A stretch of 10,145 nucleotides of DNA from the NCBI GenBank assembly GCA_027009095.1, contig JALVDG010000245.1:1-10145 (forward strand). The letters run 5' to 3'. The translations under genes were made by a program, and so were the position numbers. This document shows positions 6,524-10,145 of this stretch, piece after piece. Every line of letters begins with the position of its first letter. Within the stretch, counting starts at the first letter, position 1. The stretch comes from Thiotrichaceae bacterium. Its GTDB lineage: Bacteria; Pseudomonadota; Gammaproteobacteria; Thiotrichales; Thiotrichaceae. Under the pieces are notes generated by a model that was not told the DNA's origin, searched no databases, and saw nothing but the letters and a program-made list of their open reading frames with translations.

Positions 6524-7531
6524 CTATTTATTTAAACTCTGCATATGTTTACTGATTTCAGCCGCTTTTTTAGGATAAAACAAACCAATAAAGCCAATCA
6601 TATTAGAGACACGTTCGGCGTTACCGTTATCAATCATGGGAATAGCGATATCAGCATATAAAGCAGCTGATTTTTCTGGAAAGCCCTGTCTCCAGTAAAC
6701 ATTCCCTAGCTCTCCCTTATGTCCGATCACATTTGGCTCACGTTGAATCAACTCCTGATAAATACTAGCAGCTTCATCTAAACCATTATTCCAATAGGCC
6801 TCTCTTGCCATTAACAATAGATCATCAGTGGATTTATCAGCTAAATCAGCTTTTGGTAAACTTTGTTCTGATGACTCTGTCGCACTTGCTGCAATTGCAT
6901 TCGCACCCGTCGTTGCAGTATTACTATCTTGTGCTTGTTGAGTATTTGCATCTGTTGTCACTACAGCAGGTGTAGTCGCTGCTTGTAGTTTTTGCATATC
7001 AGCCCTTGCAATTGCATTCGCACCCGTCGTTGCAGTATTACTATCTTGTACTTGTTGAGTATTTGCATCTGTTGTCACTACAGCAGGTGTAGTCGCTGCT
7101 TGTAGTTTTTGCATATCAGCCCCTGCATTCGCATGAGTTGTTGCAACGTTATTGCTCTGCGCTTGCTGAGTATTAACGTGTGTAGCTACCGATGCGGATG
7201 TTGGCATAACCGGCATTGTTGGTGCTTGTAATTTTTGCATTTGAACTGCTGCAACATTCGTACTAGAAGTCTCCGAAGTTTTTACTTGGACTTGCTGCTT
7301 TTCAGCGGCTGGAGTTACTTTATGTGCAACTTGCTCCATAGCATTACCATGCTTTTCAGTATTGGCATGTGTATTAGTGGAATGACTAGCTTCGGCTTTT
7401 GCCTCTACATGACCATTACTAGCAACCTTTGTACTATGATCTTTTCCCCCAAAGCTCATTAGCAGAGCGACTATTGTTACCCCCCATACTGCAAGTATTG
7501 GGTGGCTAGCTAACCATTTTGTTATATTCAT
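6524..7531 (-). CDS. Membrane-anchored TPR protein with repetitive linker
   Basis: The protein has 335 residues. A single hydrophobic segment (about 11-27, ILAVWGVTIVALLMSF) forms a signal anchor. A low-complexity Thr/Ala/Asn/Gln linker (about 30-225) follows, containing three units of 39-42 residues that begin MQKLQA. The C-terminal part (about 233-330) is helical with tetratricopeptide character: STDDLLLMAREAYWNNGLDEAASIYQ, then GHKGELGNVYWRQGFPEKSAALY with the usual small and aromatic positions. TPRs are protein-binding scaffolds, so the role is probably to present the TPR at a distance from the membrane, most likely in the periplasm. GAGGAG precedes the ATG. It lies 317 bases downstream of the ParA gene and may have its own promoter. 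The stop is followed at once by the inverted-repeat element. The partner and pathway are unknown. Confidence 0.78.
   Translation of the reverse strand: MNITKWLASHPILAVWGVTIVALLMSFGGKDHSTKVASNGHVEAKAEASHSTNTHANTEKHGNAMEQVAHKVTPAAEKQQVQVKTSETSSTNVAAVQMQKLQAPTMPVMPTSASVATHVNTQQAQSNNVATTHANAGADMQKLQAATTPAVVTTDANTQQVQDSNTATTGANAIARADMQKLQAATTPAVVTTDANTQQAQDSNTATTGANAIAASATESSEQSLPKADLADKSTDDLLLMAREAYWNNGLDEAASIYQELIQREPNVIGHKGELGNVYWRQGFPEKSAALYADIAIPMIDNGNAERVSNMIGFIGLFYPKKAAEISKHMQSLNK
6891..7124 (-). repeat. Recent 117-bp tandem duplication in the TPR protein linker
   Basis: 6891-7007 and 7008-7124 are in-frame copies that differ by two bases, one giving Val against Ala. Near identity, including at silent positions, points to a recent duplication. 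An older, diverged unit of 42 residues sharing MQKLQA, NTQQAQ and ATTxAN lies just upstream in the gene (about 7115-7240). The unit encodes 39 residues, so copy-number changes keep the reading frame. Confidence 0.93.
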
Positions 7532-7848
7532 TCAATTATCTCCTCAACTAGCCCGTACTTTGCTGTATAACTCTCTCTTTTTATACAGACACTTGCTAGA
7601 ACATTTTTAAAAAATTAACTCGGAATATAATATGAAATAAGCCCAACAAACTATAACACAAAATAACTGTTGCAGATTGAATGATTTAAAAGAATTGCAC
7701 AATTATTTTACAACTATTTAAAATTATTCAAACTGAAGACAATCAGGTGGTATGCTCCTTTTAATACGGATACAAATTAGTTTGTCGAAATTACTTCATG
7801 CATGTTCCTTACTCTCTATTTATACTACTACTTTCTACCTGAACAAAA
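7532..7848. other. AT-rich gap between parA-like and TPR genes
   Basis: No gene is visible in these 317 bases. CTGTATA (7563-7569) and TATACAG (7582-7588) form a small inverted repeat in the probable leader of the TPR gene. The minus strand has a TATAAA hexamer (7580-7585) but no good -35 at the right distance. No strong terminator follows the ParA gene. The composition is markedly more AT-rich than the genes on either side. Confidence 0.5.
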
Positions 7849-8466
7849 CTAATATAAAACCTTCCCCAAAGCTTCTATTTCAGTAGCAGCTTTCGACCTT
7901 GGATCCATCTCAAAAACAGCTAAACCTTCACTAAATGAACGACGATAAGCAGTTCTTTGATACAAACGTTCGTCTAACATTTTAATACCTTTTAGTGTTG
8001 ATAAAGCATCAAATGCTTCATCGGTTTCACGCACAGCTCTATGTGTATCTGAACGGTTCATAAAACCCAACAATTCAGGCATATCTGAACCGCAAATATC
8101 ACTCACCATGCTGATAAAACGCTGCGTAGACCAAACATCTGCTTGACTTGGAGCTATAGGTATCAGAACTCTATCTGCTTTCTGAATAGACTTTTTCATT
8201 GCTTCCATGTCAGACATACCAATATCAACCAACACCTCGGTATGCTTTCCCTCTCTATTTAAACCATCTATTTGGTGAAAAGGAATAATACTTGGCTGAT
8301 ATCCATCTTCGGTTCTAATTTCAAATGCATCAGTCAAAGTTGCCTGTGGGTCAAAATCATATACGGCAACATGAACGTTTCGGTGTGTTGCGACCCAAAT
8401 CGACAAATTAAAGGTAACGGTACTTTTTCCTGTACCACCCTTTAGATTTCCAATGACCGTTATCAT
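7849..8466 (-). CDS. Orphan ParA/MinD-type ATPase
   Basis: ParA-family ATPases dimerise with ATP, often bind DNA non-specifically or bind membrane, and position plasmids, carboxysomes, chemoreceptor arrays or polar machines. This one has 205 residues, the compact type without an N-terminal DNA-binding domain. It has the deviant Walker A KGGTGKST (9-16, signature K9 and catalytic K14), Walker A' VYDFDPQ (35-41), Walker B VLVDIG (78-83) and the family motif APSQAD (105-110). A basic C-terminal stretch, QRTAYRRSFSEG (170-181), is where related proteins contact DNA. The ATG is 3 bases past the stop of the upstream low-complexity gene, suggesting translational coupling. No ParB homologue or partition repeats are seen, so plasmid partition is unlikely. 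A BcsQ-like protein in a polysaccharide cluster is an alternative. The fold is certain, the cargo is not. Confidence 0.92.
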   Translation of the reverse strand: MITVIGNLKGGTGKSTVTFNLSIWVATHRNVHVAVYDFDPQATLTDAFEIRTEDGYQPSIIPFHQIDGLNREGKHTEVLVDIGMSDMEAMKKSIQKADRVLIPIAPSQADVWSTQRFISMVSDICGSDMPELLGFMNRSDTHRAVRETDEAFDALSTLKGIKMLDERLYQRTAYRRSFSEGLAVFEMDPRSKAATEIEALGKVLY

Positions 8467-8469
8467 TTT

Positions 8470-9861
8470 CTATTTTTCCATCGCCGGAGCAGGTACTTGC
8501 TGCTTGTTAGGATTTAGTTGCTGTTGAGCATTCCCATTTCCTTGTGGCATATTTCCAAAGGGCATTTGATAACCATAAGGGTAGGGGAATACATACACTG
8601 GTCTACCCCCCATCATACTAGGGTACATAGGAACCATTATCATACGTTGTCCACCCATCATTGGCATAGGAGGCATCATCATTCCTTGAGGCACTAGCAT
8701 CTGTTGCTGAGGCATCATTTGTTGACTAGGTTGTTGATGGTTCATATGCGAAGGCATCATTGCTGTTTGGGTTTTAGACGATTGATTTTCTCCATTAGAA
8801 GCATTCCTGGCAGGAGGGAAATTATTCTTTGTCTCTGTTTTAGTATTTGTTTTTACTGCTGATTTATCTTGAGTCGAGACCTCAACCTTTGGAGTTTCAG
8901 ATACTTTCGCTTCCGTAGCAGCTGGCTGTGCAGGTGTTGCTACTTCAACTTTTGGCGCTTCCGCTGGCTTTTCTGTTGCTGTTACTTCAGTTTTTGGAGC
9001 CTCTGGTGCTTTTATTTCTGCAGCTGCAGATTGTACTGGTGCAGTTACCTCAACTTTTGGTGCTTCAGGAGCCTTCATCTCTGATACTGCTGGCTGTACT
9101 GGCGCAGTTACTTCGACTTTTGGTGCTTCAGGTGCTTTCACTTCTGCAGCTACCGACTGTTCTGCTGATACCGCTTCTACCTTTGGATTTTTTGTTTCAG
9201 CTACTGCTGTTGTTCCACTGCTAGTATCGCCTTGTGCTGAAACAGATGGTGCAGATGGTGCTACTGGAGCATCCATACTAGCAACTGGTCTTTTTGGTGC
9301 TTCGGGAGAGTCCGCTGCGATACTTGTGGGTAATTTAGCTTTGCTAGTACCATCAGAAAATGGTCCTGGAGGAGGGGGAGGGTAAGATCCCTCAGCACCT
9401 TCTGTATTTTGTGCTTTGCCAGCTTGTTGTGTCGCTGTCTGCTCTGTGCTTGATGTAGCAGTATTTTTAGCTTTCCCTTCCGCCTTATCAAGCATTGCTT
9501 CTGCTGCTGTAATAACCGCTGCACCTTTTGCAACCGTTGACTTAACAGTATCTACTACATTTTCTGCGGCATCTTTTTCTGATGTTGCAGCATTTGCGTC
9601 AACATCCTTGGATTCAGTCGTACTTTTTTCAGTTTCTTTTCCCTCTGCCTTGTCAAGCATTGCTCCTGCTGCGGCAATAACTGCAGCACCCTTAGCAACG
9701 GTTGTATTCACTGTATCAGCCGTTGCTTCTGGTGTATTTTGAGTTGCTTCGGCATCACCTGCATTAGCATCTGTATCTTTTGACCCTGCTGCTAATATTG
9801 TTGCAGAGGCTACAACTGTTGCTCCTGCAACAGTTAATATGCCTTTAAACATCTTATTCAT
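8470..9861 (-). CDS. Low-complexity Pro/Ala/Lys/Glu-rich protein with Met/Gln/Pro-rich C-terminus
   Basis: The 463-residue protein starts with a hydrophobic segment (about 5-26, FKGILTVAGATVVASATILAAG) that may be a signal peptide or anchor; it has no lipobox cysteine. Residues 49-76 and 104-131 are a duplicated helical unit (TVAKGAAVIxAAxAMLDKAEGK). SYPPPPPGPF (159-168) follows. Then come about five units of roughly 21 residues with KAPEAPKVEV cores (about 241-330), which look extended and alternately charged. The C-terminus (about 366-463) is rich in Met, Gln, Pro, Gly and Tyr (MMPQQQM, MMGGRPVYVFPYPYGYQMPF). AAGGA precedes the ATG by 7 bases. It is 3 bases from the ParA gene and 43 bases after the Lys-Ala-Glu repeat gene, so it is likely in one operon with both. 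No family is recognised. It may be a spacer across the cell wall or a condensate-forming scaffold. Confidence 0.8.
   Translation of the reverse strand: MNKMFKGILTVAGATVVASATILAAGSKDTDANAGDAEATQNTPEATADTVNTTVAKGAAVIAAAGAMLDKAEGKETEKSTTESKDVDANAATSEKDAAENVVDTVKSTVAKGAAVITAAEAMLDKAEGKAKNTATSSTEQTATQQAGKAQNTEGAEGSYPPPPPGPFSDGTSKAKLPTSIAADSPEAPKRPVASMDAPVAPSAPSVSAQGDTSSGTTAVAETKNPKVEAVSAEQSVAAEVKAPEAPKVEVTAPVQPAVSEMKAPEAPKVEVTAPVQSAAAEIKAPEAPKTEVTATEKPAEAPKVEVATPAQPAATEAKVSETPKVEVSTQDKSAVKTNTKTETKNNFPPARNASNGENQSSKTQTAMMPSHMNHQQPSQQMMPQQQMLVPQGMMMPPMPMMGGQRMIMVPMYPSMMGGRPVYVFPYPYGYQMPFGNMPQGNGNAQQQLNPNKQQVPAPAMEK
8872..9141 (-). repeat. About five 63-bp units encoding KAPEAPKVEV-type repeats
   Basis: Lys-Ala-Pro-Glu-Ala-Pro-Lys recurs at residues 242, 263 and 284 with a strict 21-residue period. 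Two more degenerate units follow (EAPKVEVATP, SETPKVEVST). The DNA copies differ more than in the neighbouring TPR gene, so this array is older. The repeats also open long antisense reading frames rich in Leu, Phe, Trp and Cys, which are not genes. Confidence 0.85.
9469..9717 (-). repeat. Duplicated 28-residue unit in the low-complexity protein
   Basis: Residues 49-76 and 104-131 share DTV-TVAKGAAVI-AA-AMLDKAEGK, separated by an acidic, Asp/Ala/Ser-rich linker. Each copy could form one amphipathic helix. The two copies are at about 9634-9717 and 9469-9552. Confidence 0.85.
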
Positions 9862-9904
9862 GATTTTTCCTTTTCATCAAACATCTATTCAAATTTATAA
9901 ATAT

Positions 9905-10145
9905 TTACAGCTCTTTTTTTAGCCGTATTCCACGTCGCTTTGATTTTTTAACGGTTGAAGCTGCTGATTTCTCTTCCTCACTACCCTCCTCTTTTGCACT
10001 GCTTTCTTTCTTAATTGTAGGATTAGGGTTTTTCACCTCAGCTTTCTCAGCTTTCTCAGCTTTCTCAGCTTTCTCAGCTTTCTCAGCTTTCTCAGCTTTC
10101 TCAGCTTTCTCAGCTTTCTCAGCTTTTTTACTAGTATTTTCTACT
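9905..10145 (-). CDS. C-terminal part of a Lys-Ala-Glu repeat protein (partial)
   Basis: An open frame enters from the right edge and stops with TAA at 9905-9907, giving about 79 visible residues. It reads VENTSK, then ten perfect Lys-Ala-Glu repeats, then VKNPNPTIKKESSAKEE, and ends with a strongly basic tail KKSKRRGIRLKKEL. Such repeats form a single long charged helix, and the basic tail could bind nucleic acid or acidic lipid. The start and any domain lie outside the window. It sits 43 bases upstream of the low-complexity gene in the same direction, so it is probably the preceding gene of the same operon. Low complexity prevents a family assignment. Confidence 0.8.
   Translation of the reverse strand, partial: VENTSKKAEKAEKAEKAEKAEKAEKAEKAEKAEKAEVKNPNPTIKKESSAKEEGSEEEKSAASTVKKSKRRGIRLKKEL
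10037..10126 (-). repeat. Ten perfect tandem 9-bp repeats (AAAGCTGAG on the coding strand)
   Basis: The plus strand shows CTCAGCTTT ten times without a mismatch, encoding Lys-Ala-Glu on the minus strand. Perfect identity, including the third codon position, marks a young or actively slipping microsatellite. Each step is three codons, so length changes alter the protein without breaking the frame. Confidence 0.97.

Noticed and set aside
7849..8466. Plasmid or chromosome partition ParA
   Set aside because: No ParB gene or parS-like repeats are adjacent, the protein lacks an N-terminal helix-turn-helix, and the neighbours are membrane and low-complexity proteins.
8869..9224. Overlapping plus-strand ORFs rich in Leu, Phe, Trp and Cys
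   Set aside because: They are antisense shadows of the KAPEAPKVEV repeat array. The composition follows from reading GCT/CCA/GAA-type codons in reverse, and there is no ribosome site.
9261..9533. Minus-strand 90-codon ORF in another frame
   Set aside because: It overlaps the long low-complexity gene entirely and is Gln/Leu/Lys-rich as expected from a frame-shifted repeat. The main frame has the better start and ribosome site.
9416..9742. Plus-strand 108-codon ORF
   Set aside because: It is the mirror of the duplicated helical unit (hence its own internal duplication), with no independent support.
10037..10126. CRISPR-like regular repeat
   Set aside because: The units are 9 bp with no spacers and stay in frame with a coding region, so it is a coding microsatellite.

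Overview
The window comes from an AT-rich gammaproteobacterium. The evidence is a sigma-32 with the proteobacterial RpoH box, a glutamate-1-semialdehyde aminomutase and an HtpX protease, all closely resembling gammaproteobacterial proteins. The order or genus cannot be fixed from sequence alone. A perfect HrcA operator (CIRCE) shows that the host uses HrcA alongside sigma-32. All recognised genes lie on the minus strand, so transcription runs from right to left.

The left part (1-3715) is housekeeping and heat shock: htpX (inner-membrane zinc protease), rpoH (heat-shock sigma factor) and hemL (tetrapyrrole synthesis). rpoH ends in a clear intrinsic terminator. Its upstream region carries a perfect CIRCE laid over a possible sigma-E-type promoter. 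htpX has a candidate sigma-32 promoter. Together these suggest a layered circuit of envelope stress and HrcA acting on rpoH, and RpoH acting on htpX. hemL has its own strong sigma-70-type promoter straddled by a 9-bp inverted repeat.

The middle (3716-5896) holds an EHD/dynamin-like GTPase with two membrane segments, and upstream of it a membrane-anchored coiled-coil protein with a Pro-rich tail. Next is a gene-poor, repeat-rich spacer (5897-6523). It contains a MITE-like inverted-repeat element, a terminator-like hairpin, and a near-perfect 65-bp palindrome whose end motif recurs beside the rpoH terminator.

The right part (6524-10145) is an accessory cluster. In transcription order it holds the C-terminal part of a protein with ten perfect Lys-Ala-Glu repeats and a basic tail; a low-complexity Pro/Ala/Lys/Glu protein with a Met/Gln/Pro-rich end; an orphan ParA-type ATPase 3 bp downstream of it; and a membrane-anchored TPR protein with freshly duplicated linker repeats. 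There is no ParB and no visible partition site. I infer a possible ParA-based positioning or assembly module, built from membrane-anchored and low-complexity proteins and perhaps including the coiled-coil protein and the GTPase. The cargo is unknown. A BcsQ-like role in an exopolysaccharide cluster is the main alternative.
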